A DNA stretch of 61,409 bases from Magnetococcales bacterium (GCA_015233935.1 JADFXB010000011.1:1-61409), one strand, 5' to 3'; positions 33,672 through 43,484 are shown, counted from the stretch's first letter. Notes: generated by a model not told the origin, from the sequence alone. Program-made: numbers and translations.

Positions 33672-35978
33672 TCAGTGCTGCAACCGCTCGATAGTGAAGA
33701 CCAAAGGCGGTGAGATATTGTTTTCCAACATAAAGGGCCAGTCGTTGGCGAAGGTGAGCAATTCACCAGAGGCCGGGGCGACAAAGGTGAAGGTGGTGGG
33801 TTTTTCCTTGCGGGAATTTTTATCGGTGGGCGGAATAGAAAACTGAACCGGACACCGTTTGCCCTTGGGACATTTGGCATCCACGGCACCCATGAGTTGG
33901 AACAGGGGTTGATCAGGTGCCCGTGCCCACAGGCGGCTTCCCAGTCTGATGTGAATATTTTCCCAACTTTCCCAGTCTTTCCATCCCCAGGCATCCGCCT
34001 TTATGCTGGCATCTTCCCAGACATTGTTTTTCATCACAACCTGGTAACGTGCCCCTTCCTCAAGATAGAAGCCTGAACTGTTCCAGTATGCTAGTGGACA
34101 AACTTCAACTTTAACTGGTGAGCAAGGGACACTATTGAAACTTTGCGGAGATGTATGATTGATATTCTGATGAACGGTTTTCATGAAAGCAATGTTCATG
34201 GAAACCAACCCTACAGCGCAAATAAAGAAAATCCAACCAAGAACTTGGCGGAGTTTTCCAGATGTTGGTGTTTTGTCCAGATGAATCCAGGACGGCACCT
34301 TTGTGTCATTTGCTCCTGACGACTGTTGTACATCCACACGATTCAGGTAGAGAGAGCGCATGTTTAAAGCCAGGTTGGCCGCTTTATTGGTGAGAACCTT
34401 GTTGGAGATGTACAATAATCCTGTTAAAACAGCAATCCCGGTAATCCATTCTGGCTTGTCGGCGATGATGTAACGCAGCAGATCGTGAAACATGGCTGGG
34501 AAAAAGTAGCCAATTATTTCGGCCACGTGATGCAGAGTTCCTTTGCCATCAGGGGAAAGCATACTGAAGTCCAGGGGGGGATTTTGCCAGAATGACCAGG
34601 AGAAAATACCCAAAAACCCCAACAACCAACCGAAGAGGAAAAAGATTGTTTTCCGCCAATCTTCCACATTCAGTATGGATGTTCTCAATTTTTGATAAGT
34701 TGTCGTAGAAGAGACCTCTTTCTCAAAGGGGTTCCCATCCTTATCGACTTCTTTAAACCGGGCGGGTAAAAATGCCGGGGCATAGCCCACCAAGTCACTG
34801 CTCTTTCGTTTAATCTCATCCTGCATACGTTTGAAAACCGTATGGTGAATGCAGACATTTCCCAACTCTACTTTGCGCTCCTTGTTGCGGTCTAAATCGT
34901 GGCAAAGTTTAGCCACATCCCTTGCTGTATAACGGAAAAGGGCAGCCAACCCGTCCCTTGGATTATAGAGAAGGTCATCCACATTGGCTTTTGCTTTAAC
35001 CTCCTGCAACGTTTTGGGGGCCAAACATAAGCCGTTGGTGCTGGCATGCTTCATCATCCACGCAAGGGCTACGTTGGACATACCGGCACGGGGATAGCCT
35101 CCTCCCACATTGGAATGAGCACCGGCGAACCATACCTGATGAACCTGCACTCCTTGGGACGTGGTCTCCTGCCAAACCTTGGGAAGAAAGGCTACCCGAT
35201 TATCATCCAAGGCCAGGGCGTGGTAAACTTGTCTAACCGCATAATCTGCCTGATATTTGTGATTAATAATTCCGAGAATTTTTAGAAGCCAGTTAAGTAC
35301 GTTAAAAATTACCCCCATACCCTGACCCATTTTTTCTGGGAAACCTAAAGCAGAAACCGTATCCCATATGCCAAGAAAATGAATTTTATTATCGTTTGTA
35401 GAGTCGAATTGATGGCATTTGTTTATGGGTAGAATATAATCTGAAACTATATAAGTATTAGGTTGCTGCTGATTGCCGAATATTTTTTGCTTAAGTATGG
35501 AAGTATAGTAAGACGCATGATCGTAAATAAACATAAAAAACTTTCCGATAGAGCCTGCAATAACATACTGATAATGTAACCAGGCTTTCTTTAATAGATA
35601 GTTATATTCATTTTCTTGATTGCATTCTGAAAATTTTATCAGACCGCAAACCTGTACCATACAGGCCAAGGCACGCACTGTTGCAGCTCCACGACTGAAA
35701 CCGAAGAGAAAAATTTTGTCACCAGCTTGGTAGTGACGACAAAGAAAATCATACCCATCCATAACATTTTGTTTAAAACCAAGCCCCATGGCTCCGCCCA
35801 GGGTGCGCCAAATCGGGTTGCTGCTGGTCCCAACCCCGTGGTCATACATGGCCACTTGTTCAATTTTGGCATCTTCGGTCAGGTCCAGGCTTTGGTAGAT
35901 TTTAAAAACATTGCTATCTGCGCCATAGCCACCCTTGTTACCCGTACCATCAGAACATACCACGATGTTTTTTGCCAT
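33672..35978 (-). CDS. DUF2235 alpha/beta-hydrolase (Tle1-like), membrane-anchored
   Basis: A 768-residue protein. The N-terminal 380 residues form the DUF2235 hydrolase domain found in T6SS phospholipase effectors: NIVVCSDGTGNK at the start, DHGVGTS, and the nucleophile elbow FLFGFSRGAATVRAL (GxSRG). WFAGAHSNVGGGYP matches the Asp/His-bearing segment. Three hydrophobic helices follow at about 465-490, 535-555 and 600-625, then a 130-residue extracytoplasmic-type tail. Start ATG 35978 is fixed by GGGGGA five bases upstream. No VgrG, PAAR, Hcp or immunity-like gene is adjacent. The 5' two-thirds is AT-richer than the neighbours, hinting at transfer. Lipase activity is inferred. Confidence 0.85.
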   Translation of the reverse strand: MAKNIVVCSDGTGNKGGYGADSNVFKIYQSLDLTEDAKIEQVAMYDHGVGTSSNPIWRTLGGAMGLGFKQNVMDGYDFLCRHYQAGDKIFLFGFSRGAATVRALACMVQVCGLIKFSECNQENEYNYLLKKAWLHYQYVIAGSIGKFFMFIYDHASYYTSILKQKIFGNQQQPNTYIVSDYILPINKCHQFDSTNDNKIHFLGIWDTVSALGFPEKMGQGMGVIFNVLNWLLKILGIINHKYQADYAVRQVYHALALDDNRVAFLPKVWQETTSQGVQVHQVWFAGAHSNVGGGYPRAGMSNVALAWMMKHASTNGLCLAPKTLQEVKAKANVDDLLYNPRDGLAALFRYTARDVAKLCHDLDRNKERKVELGNVCIHHTVFKRMQDEIKRKSSDLVGYAPAFLPARFKEVDKDGNPFEKEVSSTTTYQKLRTSILNVEDWRKTIFFLFGWLLGFLGIFSWSFWQNPPLDFSMLSPDGKGTLHHVAEIIGYFFPAMFHDLLRYIIADKPEWITGIAVLTGLLYISNKVLTNKAANLALNMRSLYLNRVDVQQSSGANDTKVPSWIHLDKTPTSGKLRQVLGWIFFICAVGLVSMNIAFMKTVHQNINHTSPQSFNSVPCSPVKVEVCPLAYWNSSGFYLEEGARYQVVMKNNVWEDASIKADAWGWKDWESWENIHIRLGSRLWARAPDQPLFQLMGAVDAKCPKGKRCPVQFSIPPTDKNSRKEKPTTFTFVAPASGELLTFANDWPFMLENNISPPLVFTIERLQH

Positions 35979-36135
35979 TGATTCCCCCATATTATTATTG
36001 CAGCTAATAAGATTAATAAATAACAAATGCTTACGGTGTCTCTAAAGAAAAATTTAGATGTTTTCTAATTTTTAAATTGATAAAGGTTATTAAGGCTAGC
36101 ACAGGTATTTGAAAGAGTCAACTTTTATTTAACAC

Positions 36136-36744
36136 TCAACAATGGACTATAAAGTGTTCAATCATGGCGAATGGAATGACTCCTGTGCGTAGAAGAGAAG
36201 GCTTATCATGCTCTCCCACTTGTACAACGGTGGAGGGGGTATTGCCTGCTTGGCCGGGGATGATGGCGGCGATCTGGTTTTGCCATAGGTGTTGAATTTC
36301 TTCCGGGCTGGAGAGTTGTTGTTGCCCGGAGAGATTGGCACTGGTGGAGACCAGGGGATAGGGCCAGAGGGATAGGAGATGTTGCACCACTGGGGAGGGG
36401 GAGAGGCGTAGGGCAACGGTGGGGTGTTGGGTCAACAGCCAGGGGGGAAGTTGGGGGGTGGCGGGCAGCACCAGGGTGAGGGGGCCGGGCCAGAAGTGTT
36501 CCATCAACCGTTTGGAAATGGGGGAGACCAGGGCCAGACGGTTTACCCAGGAGAGATCCGGGATCAGGAGGATCAAACCTTTTTGGGCATCCCGTTGTTT
36601 GAGTTGCAGGAGATGGTTGACGGCGTGTTCATTGAAGGGATCCACCCCCAGACCGTAGACGGTTTCGGTGGGGTAGGCGATGACCTTTCCTTGTTGCAGG
36701 GCGGTCACCGCCTGGTGAAAGCATTCCGCCTCCGGCAAGGTCAT
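36136..36744 (-). CDS. tsaC: Threonylcarbamoyl-AMP synthase (YrdC/Sua5 family)
   Basis: A 202-residue enzyme making threonylcarbamoyl-adenylate from threonine, bicarbonate and ATP for tRNA t6A. Motifs: VIAYPTETVYGLG, the K-x-R pair in LKQRDAQKG, FWPGPLTLVLPA, ALRLSPSP and the S-x-N in STSANLSG. Only the YrdC domain is present, with no Sua5 C-terminal domain. Its ATG overlaps the purE stop as ATGA. tsaD is at 10093-11118. Confidence 0.95.
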   Translation of the reverse strand: MTLPEAECFHQAVTALQQGKVIAYPTETVYGLGVDPFNEHAVNHLLQLKQRDAQKGLILLIPDLSWVNRLALVSPISKRLMEHFWPGPLTLVLPATPQLPPWLLTQHPTVALRLSPSPVVQHLLSLWPYPLVSTSANLSGQQQLSSPEEIQHLWQNQIAAIIPGQAGNTPSTVVQVGEHDKPSLLRTGVIPFAMIEHFIVHC

Positions 36745-37253
36745 GGAAGGTAAATTTTGGCTTGCAGGGCGGCATCTTTGGCCACCACCGATTGAGCCAT
36801 TTTTTGCCGTTCCTGGTGGAGCCGCTGCCGCAAGGCGTGATCTTCTACGGCCAAAATTTGGGCGGCGAACAGGGCGGCGTTGCGGGCACCGGCTTTGCCA
36901 ATGGCCATGCTGGCAACCGGGATGCCGCCTGGCATTTGCACGGTAGAGAGCAGGGCATCCAGTCCGTTCAAATCGGTGGCGGCGAGGGGAACGCCGATCA
37001 CCGGCAGGACGGTCCCGGAGGCCACCACCCCTGCCAAGTGGGCGGCGGCTCCAGCACCGACGATCAACACCTTGATGCCCCGTTGTTCCACCTGACTCAC
37101 ATAATCATGGGTGCGGGCAGGGGTGCGGTGGGCGGAAGTGACCATGGCTTCAAAGGGAATCCCCAGCTCTTTCAGGGCTGCGGCGGCTTCTCCCATGATG
37201 GGCCAGTCGGAATCGGATCCCATTAAAATTCCCACAACCGGTGCTTCAGACAT
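36741..37253 (-). CDS. purE: N5-carboxyaminoimidazole ribonucleotide mutase
   Basis: A 170-residue class I PurE, acting in de novo purine synthesis. Signature GILMGSDSDWPIM at the start, TSAHRTPAR with the catalytic His, IVGAGAAAHLAGVVAS and SMAIGKAGARNAALFA. GGAGGAG lies eight bases upstream of the ATG. Gene order purD-purE-tsaC with an 18-base gap and a 4-base overlap points to one transcript. purK is not in the window. Confidence 0.97.
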   Translation of the reverse strand: MSEAPVVGILMGSDSDWPIMGEAAAALKELGIPFEAMVTSAHRTPARTHDYVSQVEQRGIKVLIVGAGAAAHLAGVVASGTVLPVIGVPLAATDLNGLDALLSTVQMPGGIPVASMAIGKAGARNAALFAAQILAVEDHALRQRLHQERQKMAQSVVAKDAALQAKIYLP

Positions 37254-37271
37254 CCCAAATCTCCTCCAATC

Positions 37272-38558
37272 TTAATGAGACACCCGGGCGATGGCCCGAT
37301 AAGCGATATCCCGCCGACAATAGGCATCCTGCCATTGGATGCAATCCACGGCGGCATAGGCCTTTTGTTGGGCATCGGCAACGTCGGAACCCAGGGCGGT
37401 AACACCCAACACCCGTCCGCCAGCAGTGACCACCTTGCCTTCATCCAGGCGGGTACCCGCATGGAAGACTTGCACGTCGGGCAGACGCGCCGCCTCTTCC
37501 AGTCCGGAAATGACCGCGCCTTTGGCATAGGAGCCAGGATAGCCGCCCGCACTCATCACCACGCACAGGCTGGGACGGGGATCCCAGGTGACGGTGGCTT
37601 TGGCCAGGGAGCCGTTGGCGCAGGCCATGAGCAGGGGGACCAGGTCGGAGGTCATGCGCATGAGAATGGGTTGGGTTTCCGGGTCGCCAAAGCGGGTGTT
37701 GAATTCCAGGGTTTTGGCCTCGCCGTTGTGGATCATAAGACCGGCGTAGAGTACGCCCCGATAAGGGCGACCCTCTTTGGCCATGGCTTTGACCACCGGA
37801 TGCATGATGCGATTCATGACTTGTTTGTGGATGTCCGGGGTCAACACGGGGGCGGGGGAGTAGGCTCCCATGCCGCCGGTATTGGGTCCCTGGTCGCCGT
37901 CGTAGATGGCTTTGTGGTCTTGGCTGCCTGCCAGGGGAAGGATATTTTCCCCATCCACCAGGGCGATGAAGGAGGCCTCTTCCCCTTGCAGAAAGTCTTC
38001 CAGCACCACCAGATCCCCTGCCATGCCGAACTCGCGTTTTACCATGATGCGATCCAGGGCTTCTTCTGCTTCATCGAGGGATTGGCAGACGATGGCTCCT
38101 TTGCCAGCGGCCAGGCCGGAGGCTTTCACCACCACCGGTGCGCCGTGGTAGCGCAGATGGTTGCGGGCATCTTCAATGTTGCGGAAGACTTGATGTTTGG
38201 CGGTGGGAATGTTGTAGCGGGTGAGGATATCCTTCATGAAGGCTTTGGAGCCTTCCAGGGCAGCAGCAGCCATGGAGGGACCAAAAACCGGGATGCCTTT
38301 TTCCCGCAGTTGATCGGCCAGCCCTGCCACCAGAGGATTTTCCGGGCCGATGACCACCAGGTCGATTTTCTTTTCTCTGGCGAAGGTGGTGATGCCGGAT
38401 AAATCTTCAGCGGCAATGGGCAAACACTCAGCCAGGCTGGCGATACCTGCATTGCCGGGGGCGCAGTAGACACGTTTGACCAGGGGTGACTGGGCAATTT
38501 TCCAAACCAGGGCATGTTCCCGTCCACCGCCGCCCACCACCAAAACTTTCATCCCCAT
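37272..38558 (-). CDS. purD: Phosphoribosylamine-glycine ligase
   Basis: A 428-residue ATP-grasp enzyme forming glycinamide ribonucleotide. KVLVVGGGGREHALVWK at the start, GPENPLVAGL, VVKASGLAAGKG (ATP-binding), GPNTGGMGAYSPAP and LEFNTRFGDPETQ are complete family blocks. ATG 38558 was chosen because GGAG lies eight bases upstream; ATG 38552 is also possible. First gene of purD-purE-tsaC. Confidence 0.97.
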   Translation of the reverse strand: MGMKVLVVGGGGREHALVWKIAQSPLVKRVYCAPGNAGIASLAECLPIAAEDLSGITTFAREKKIDLVVIGPENPLVAGLADQLREKGIPVFGPSMAAAALEGSKAFMKDILTRYNIPTAKHQVFRNIEDARNHLRYHGAPVVVKASGLAAGKGAIVCQSLDEAEEALDRIMVKREFGMAGDLVVLEDFLQGEEASFIALVDGENILPLAGSQDHKAIYDGDQGPNTGGMGAYSPAPVLTPDIHKQVMNRIMHPVVKAMAKEGRPYRGVLYAGLMIHNGEAKTLEFNTRFGDPETQPILMRMTSDLVPLLMACANGSLAKATVTWDPRPSLCVVMSAGGYPGSYAKGAVISGLEEAARLPDVQVFHAGTRLDEGKVVTAGGRVLGVTALGSDVADAQQKAYAAVDCIQWQDAYCRRDIAYRAIARVSH

Positions 38559-38645
38559 GAACCGATCTCCCACAATAGTTCAAGATAGTGCCAAACCGAT
38601 CCTTATATCATCTTGCTGGTGTCGTGGAAAAGGATCCACGGAATA

Positions 38646-39338
38646 TCAGGCGGTCAGACTGACCGAGTGGCGGATGTTTTCTTCGCTCCAGGTGTTGGCT
38701 ATCCGGGAATAGGGATTGCGAGCAACCTTTTGGCTGTTGGAATCATCGTTGGCTGGGGGAGGATTGCTATATGGGGAAGGAGAGGCTGACTCCTCTGTTT
38801 TGCTGCTGCTGGCTTCCTGTTGTTGCTTGTTCAACTCCCGTTGGGCTTCGCTGGCCATTTGTACCGCTTCGGCGGCTACCCGTAAATCTTGGGGGGAGGG
38901 ATTGGCAGGGGCCAGGGCGGCAGCCCGCACCTGATTGGCCTTTTGGATAGTGGCCTGCGGATCGTTGGGAATTTGAGAAAGGTCGATGGAAACCTCTCCA
39001 TCGCTCACATAGGCGGCTCCATCCGGGCCACGTTGATAGCTGTAGCTGGGGGCAGAGGCATATTGTCCACCGGCGGCCTGGTGGGCCTGTTCATGGGACA
39101 TTACTTCCTGCTCCCGCTCTTTCATCTCCTGCAACTCTTTTTTCTCCTCCTCGGAGAGTTTTTTGGCAGTTTCGCTGATGGTTACCCGATCTTGTTGGGA
39201 GCCTTCCCCTTCAGCTGCATCGGAGGTGGAGGGGGTGGCGGAGCTTTCCTGATTGGCGGTAACACCCCGTGCGCCCTCCCGACCCATGAGGGCCAGATGG
39301 AAATAATCTGCAAACGGGAATACCCCAAAAATGGCCAT
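38646..39338 (-). CDS. SprA-like putative metalloprotease-related protein
   Basis: A 230-residue protein of the SprA-related family. The conserved core is VMSHEQAHQAAGGQYASAP, with HExxH (HEQAH) that suggests a metal site, followed by YQRGPDGAAYVSDGEVSID and VRAAALAPANPSPQDLRVAAEA. The N-terminal 60 residues are low-complexity Ser/Thr/Glu, and the C-terminus is Ser/Pro-rich. Proteolysis has not been shown for most members. Start at ATG 39338 (preceded by GTG 39341). Divergent from the TonB-receptor operon. Confidence 0.85.
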   Translation of the reverse strand: MAIFGVFPFADYFHLALMGREGARGVTANQESSATPSTSDAAEGEGSQQDRVTISETAKKLSEEEKKELQEMKEREQEVMSHEQAHQAAGGQYASAPSYSYQRGPDGAAYVSDGEVSIDLSQIPNDPQATIQKANQVRAAALAPANPSPQDLRVAAEAVQMASEAQRELNKQQQEASSSKTEESASPSPYSNPPPANDDSNSQKVARNPYSRIANTWSEENIRHSVSLTA

Positions 39339-39506
39339 CACCAGCTTCCTTGTGCCCGATCAAAGAGTTTACCTGATCCATTTATCGGTCGTTCCTTCGG
39401 GGGGGATTAGGAAAAATTCCGCAGTGGGTGTGTCATTTCACATGATTCAGGAATGATCCCTGAAAAAAATGGGTGCAAGCATGCGGAATAAAGGTGAAAC
39501 CTATTC

Positions 39507-39521
39507 TGGCCCGGCTCTTGT
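39507..39521 (+). promoter_or_regulatory. Weak candidate sigma-54 promoter before the TonB-receptor operon
   Basis: TGGCCCG, four bases, then TTGT reproduces the -24/-12 spacing, with GG at -24 intact but GC at -12 replaced by GT. It is 45 bases before the receptor ATG. The -12 mismatch makes this tentative. Confidence 0.25.
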
Positions 39522-39565
39522 AAAGGGAGGGGAGGTTTTCATTCCCCACAACAGGAGCTTTAGGC

Positions 39566-41689
39566 ATGAAATTTTGTCAGTATTCGCTGACGGCGGTATT
39601 CCTCATGGGTGGTGTTTCCCAGGTTTTGGCAGAGCAGGAGGGGAGCACCTCCCCGGCGACCCCTTTGCAGGAGATCACCGTCACCGCCACCCGTGAGGGG
39701 GAGTTGAAGGCGGAGACCCCGGCTTCCGTGTCGGTGGTCAAGGAAGAGACTCTGAAAAAAATGCGTCCCACCCATCCCAAGGAGGTGTTGAATCAGGTTG
39801 CCGGGGTGTGGGTGAGTAATTTATCCGGGGAGGGTCATTCCACCTCCATTCGCCATCCCCTCACCACCAGTCCGGTTTATCTTTATCTGGAGGATGGCAT
39901 TCCCACCCGCTCCACCGGATTTTTCAATCATAACGCCTTGTATGAGGTCAACGTTCCCCAGTCGGGGGGGATTGAGGTGGTGAAGGGGCCGGGGAGTGCC
40001 CTGTATGGTTCCGATGCCATTGGCGGTACGGTCAATGTTTTAACCCGCACCCCGCCTGCCAAGCCGGAGCTGGAGTTGACCGGCGAGGCGGGCCTGTTTG
40101 GTTGGGGGAGGGTGTTGGCCAGTGGGGGAACCACTGTGGGCAATGATGGCTTCCGGGGCAGCGTTAATTTAACCCGCACCGATGGTTGGCATGATCACTC
40201 CAATTATGAACGGCAGGCAGCCAATGCCCGCTGGGATCATTATTTTGGTGGGGATGCCATGCTGAAGACGGTGGTCTCCTATGCCAAGATTGATCAAAGC
40301 CATGTGGGGGAGATGGATGGCACCGACTTTGCGAAAAATCCACAGAAAAACAATACCCCCCTGTCTTATCGGCAGGTGGAGGCCTTTCGTCTCTCCCTTA
40401 ATTTTGAAAAGGAGGGGAGGGATTCGTTAATTTCCGTCACCCCTTACTATCGGCACAATGTGATGGAAATTTTGCCCAACTGGTCGTTGAGCTATGATCC
40501 CAGCTTGTACACGGTGAAGAACGACTCCTTTGGATTTCTCAGTAAATACAGGAAAGATTTTGAACCGTTGCGGGGGAGGTTAATCATTGGGTTGGATGGT
40601 GACTACAGCCCTGGATCCTTTGTGGAGGATAGCATTGCGGTCACCAAGCAAGGCACAGTTTACACCGGTTACACCCAGACCAAACGCATCTATGACTATG
40701 AGGTGACCTATAGCAGCCTCTCCCCTTATCTGCATGGGGAGATCTCTCCTTGGGAGGGGCTGCGTTTGACCGGTGGGGTGCGCTATGACTCCATGCGCTA
40801 TGAATATGACAACAAGATGGCGAATGGGGCGATTGTGGGAGCAGCCGGTCCCTTTCCGGCGGGGGGCTTTTATGGCCATGTGCCAGATGGCAGTGTGAGC
40901 TACAGCCATTTAAGCCCAAAATTGGGGGCTACCTACGCCTTTCATCCCGATTTGCACGGCTTTATCGCCTTTAACCACGCCTTCCGCACCCCTTCGCAAA
41001 ATCAGGTTTTTCGGGGCTCCCGGGAGACCCTGGCAGGACGGGCGCAGGTGGCGGCCCAATCCTTGTTGGATCTAAAACCGGTGAAGGTGAATAATTTGGA
41101 AACCGGTCTGCGGGGGAAAATCGACAAGCTGGATTTTGAGCTGGCCCTTTATGAAATGCGCAAGAAGGATGATCTGGTCTCCTATCGGGATCCGGCCACC
41201 AATCAGAGAACGGTGGTGAATGCAGGCAAGACCAGTCATCAGGGGGCGGAAATTGTCCTGGGCTTGCAGTTGGCCCCGGAATGGCGGGTGGATTCCAGCC
41301 TCTCCTATACCCAACACCGCTATGAACAGTGGGTGGTCTCTGGCACGGTGGATTACAGCGGCAAGGAGATGGAGACCGCACCCAGTGTGGTGGCCAACTC
41401 CCGTCTCACCTGGTCGCCCTCCTTTATGAACCAGGGCAGGTTGCAACTGGAGTGGGTTCGGTTGGGCGAGTATTGGCGGGATGCGGCCAACACCAGCCAA
41501 TATCCGGGCCACGATTTAATCAACCTGCGGGGCAACTATCCCATCAACCCCACCCTGGAAGTTTATGGCTCCGTCAATAATGTGCTGGATAAACGTTATG
41601 CGGAAACCTCCAGCCTGTCTGGTACGCAACCCACCTATACGGTTGGTTTGCCCTTGGTGGCCCTGGTGGGGGTGCAGGCAAGGTGGTGA
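39566..41689 (+). CDS. TonB-dependent outer-membrane receptor
   Basis: A 707-residue receptor for TonB-driven uptake across the outer membrane. Signal peptide about 1-22 (ends QVLAEQ). The TonB box region is LQEITVTATREGE. The plug domain has VKGPGSALYGSDAIGGTVNVLT, and the barrel runs to the C-terminal aromatic residue (VGVQARW). AGGAG lies eight bases upstream of the ATG. The ligand is unknown; downstream genes suggest a metal or metal chelate. It leads a four-gene operon (39566-44086). The matching energiser tonB-exbB-exbD is at 50571-52232. Confidence 0.94.
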   Translation: MKFCQYSLTAVFLMGGVSQVLAEQEGSTSPATPLQEITVTATREGELKAETPASVSVVKEETLKKMRPTHPKEVLNQVAGVWVSNLSGEGHSTSIRHPLTTSPVYLYLEDGIPTRSTGFFNHNALYEVNVPQSGGIEVVKGPGSALYGSDAIGGTVNVLTRTPPAKPELELTGEAGLFGWGRVLASGGTTVGNDGFRGSVNLTRTDGWHDHSNYERQAANARWDHYFGGDAMLKTVVSYAKIDQSHVGEMDGTDFAKNPQKNNTPLSYRQVEAFRLSLNFEKEGRDSLISVTPYYRHNVMEILPNWSLSYDPSLYTVKNDSFGFLSKYRKDFEPLRGRLIIGLDGDYSPGSFVEDSIAVTKQGTVYTGYTQTKRIYDYEVTYSSLSPYLHGEISPWEGLRLTGGVRYDSMRYEYDNKMANGAIVGAAGPFPAGGFYGHVPDGSVSYSHLSPKLGATYAFHPDLHGFIAFNHAFRTPSQNQVFRGSRETLAGRAQVAAQSLLDLKPVKVNNLETGLRGKIDKLDFELALYEMRKKDDLVSYRDPATNQRTVVNAGKTSHQGAEIVLGLQLAPEWRVDSSLSYTQHRYEQWVVSGTVDYSGKEMETAPSVVANSRLTWSPSFMNQGRLQLEWVRLGEYWRDAANTSQYPGHDLINLRGNYPINPTLEVYGSVNNVLDKRYAETSSLSGTQPTYTVGLPLVALVGVQARW

Positions 41690-41694
41690 GGATA

Positions 41695-42471
41695 ATGCGA
41701 ATAACCCTGTGGATGGCTTTGTGGGCGTGGTTTGTCACTCACGCTGTGGCAGCCAACGCCTTGCCACCCCATTTGCTGGCCTTTCCCGGCGAGGGACGGG
41801 ATAAAATACGATTCAGCTTGAAGGGTGGGGAGGCTTCTCAAGTACACATTTTTTCCCCCGTGATGGAAAAAGAAGTTGTCGTAAAACCCTTGAACCAGGG
41901 GGCGGGGGAGGTGTCCCTGGCGGGTGGACAGGGGGGCTACCATTGGTTGGCGGCTTCCTGGCTGGAAGGGGAGGTGGAAAGGGTGGCCACCACGGCCCAT
42001 TTTGTTGCCCTGCCGGGGCCTTCCCCCGTCTCCCTGTTGAAGGCTGCCAAAAACCCACTGGAGATTATCCCCCAGCCGTTGCCCAGGGAGCATCAACGGT
42101 ATCGGGGTGGGGAAACCTGGCCCTTTTTGCTGCGTTTTGCGGGAGAGCCGTTGGTGGACAAGGGGGTGGTGCTGTACAGCCAGGGGCAAACCCCAGTGAC
42201 CTTTCGCAGTGATCAAACTGGGATGGTGCGGGTGACTTTTCCCATACCCGATGAGAAGGCCAGCCATGGTGGCAAACATGGTCGGCATGGTCCCCAGTTT
42301 CCCTTTGTTTTGGAGGTGACCCATCGGCAGGGGGAACGGGGCTATGCCACCACCTTTGCCCACAGCCACGGCCCCCACCATGGCCGGGATCTTCCCTATG
42401 GGGCGGGACTGGGCCTGGTGGGATTTGTGCTGGGGAGTTTCTTCTTGCATCGGCGGAGGCCTGCATCATGA
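41695..42471 (+). CDS. Membrane-anchored periplasmic protein with His-rich segments
   Basis: A 258-residue protein with a signal peptide (about 1-22), a beta-rich periplasmic body resembling metal-uptake accessory (DUF4198-like) proteins, and a C-terminal anchor (YGAGLGLVGFVLGSFFLHRRRP). Two His-rich clusters, HGGKHGRHG and HSHGPHHGR, flank the last beta segment and look like metal-binding patches. ATG 41695 was taken as start; GTG 41683 and 41686 in frame overlap the receptor stop and are alternatives. Coupled at its 3' end to the polyferredoxin gene (ATGA overlap). Probably a periplasmic metal chaperone; the family assignment is tentative. Confidence 0.75.
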   Translation: MRITLWMALWAWFVTHAVAANALPPHLLAFPGEGRDKIRFSLKGGEASQVHIFSPVMEKEVVVKPLNQGAGEVSLAGGQGGYHWLAASWLEGEVERVATTAHFVALPGPSPVSLLKAAKNPLEIIPQPLPREHQRYRGGETWPFLLRFAGEPLVDKGVVLYSQGQTPVTFRSDQTGMVRVTFPIPDEKASHGGKHGRHGPQFPFVLEVTHRQGERGYATTFAHSHGPHHGRDLPYGAGLGLVGFVLGSFFLHRRRPAS

Positions 42472-43484
42472 ATTTTTGGACCGGCATTTCCTTTGGCCAA
42501 CTCACCGCCTGGCGTCGCTGGATCCAAGCCTTGGCCTTTTTGCTCACGGTTTATGGGGGGATCTATACCGGTCCCTATCTGGCGGACAAAATTTCTCGCT
42601 CCTTTCCCTCTTTGAGTTGTGTCTACGATGGTTTGCACGGCACCCATTGCGCCTTGATCTCTTTGCAGCATCAGACCCACCATCAGGTGGGGGAGAGTTT
42701 GGCCAAGGGTGCAGAGGTGGGGCTTACCCTGCTGAAGCCGTTGGGTATCACCCTGTTCAGCTTTTTGCTGTTTTTCCTGGTGTTGAACAAGGCCTTTTGT
42801 GGCTGGATTTGTCCTTTGGGAACCTTTCAGGAGTGGTTGTTCATGGCGGGGCGTCGTCTGGGCTTGGTCTTTCGCCGGATCACCCCCGATTGGTTGGGCA
42901 AGGTGCGACCTGTGAAATGGTTGATTCTGCTTTTGTTCATCTTTGTGCTGCCATTATTGACCGGTCTTGGCTTGCTGCCCCATGCCTTTGGGGATCCTTT
43001 TTGTCGCATTTGTCCCTCCCGTATTGTCACCACCCTGTTTACCGGTGATCTGGAGCAACTCTCCCTGGCTACCCGTTCCCTGCCGGAGGAGGTGTTTGGT
43101 TGGCTGGGCAATGTGTTGTTTGGTTTTATGGTGGCCACCGCCATGGTGGTGAGACAGCCTTTTTGTCGCATTTGTCCCATGCTGTCGTTGCATGCCCTGT
43201 TTCGTCGTTTTGCTCCCATGCAGTTGAGCAAGCCGGATCGCCATCGTTGCGGCTCCTGCACCAATTGTTACCAGGCTTGTCCCATGGATATTCCTGAAAT
43301 TGCCAGTCAGAGTGGTGCAGCGGCCTTCCATGAGGATTGCATCTTGTGCGGGCGGTGTGCCGAGTATTGCCCGCGCCCGGCGGTGATCACCTTAAAATGG
43401 GGGCCTTGGGTGTGGTTTGCCTCCCAACGGGAGTATTGCCGCCAGCGGTTTCGGGGTGAGACGCCGGAAGGGTTACCCCGATGA
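42468..43484 (+). CDS. NapH/FtrD-like membrane polyferredoxin
   Basis: A 338-residue inner-membrane iron-sulfur protein. About five membrane helices cover residues 15-240, with three CxxCP-type motifs in the membrane part (FCGWICPLG, FCRICPSR, FCRICPML). Two classic 4Fe-4S motifs follow in the soluble end, CGSCTNCYQACP and CILCGRCAEYCP. NapH, NosR and FtrD share this plan; FtrD works in ferrous iron uptake. Here it sits between a TonB-receptor/periplasmic pair and a CcdA-like protein, so a reductive step in metal import is the likeliest role. Overlaps both neighbours by four bases. Confidence 0.88.
   Translation: MNFWTGISFGQLTAWRRWIQALAFLLTVYGGIYTGPYLADKISRSFPSLSCVYDGLHGTHCALISLQHQTHHQVGESLAKGAEVGLTLLKPLGITLFSFLLFFLVLNKAFCGWICPLGTFQEWLFMAGRRLGLVFRRITPDWLGKVRPVKWLILLLFIFVLPLLTGLGLLPHAFGDPFCRICPSRIVTTLFTGDLEQLSLATRSLPEEVFGWLGNVLFGFMVATAMVVRQPFCRICPMLSLHALFRRFAPMQLSKPDRHRCGSCTNCYQACPMDIPEIASQSGAAAFHEDCILCGRCAEYCPRPAVITLKWGPWVWFASQREYCRQRFRGETPEGLPR

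Noticed and set aside
37275..38402. 375-codon plus-strand frame opposite purD
   Set aside because: Antisense shadow; purD is complete with all family motifs.
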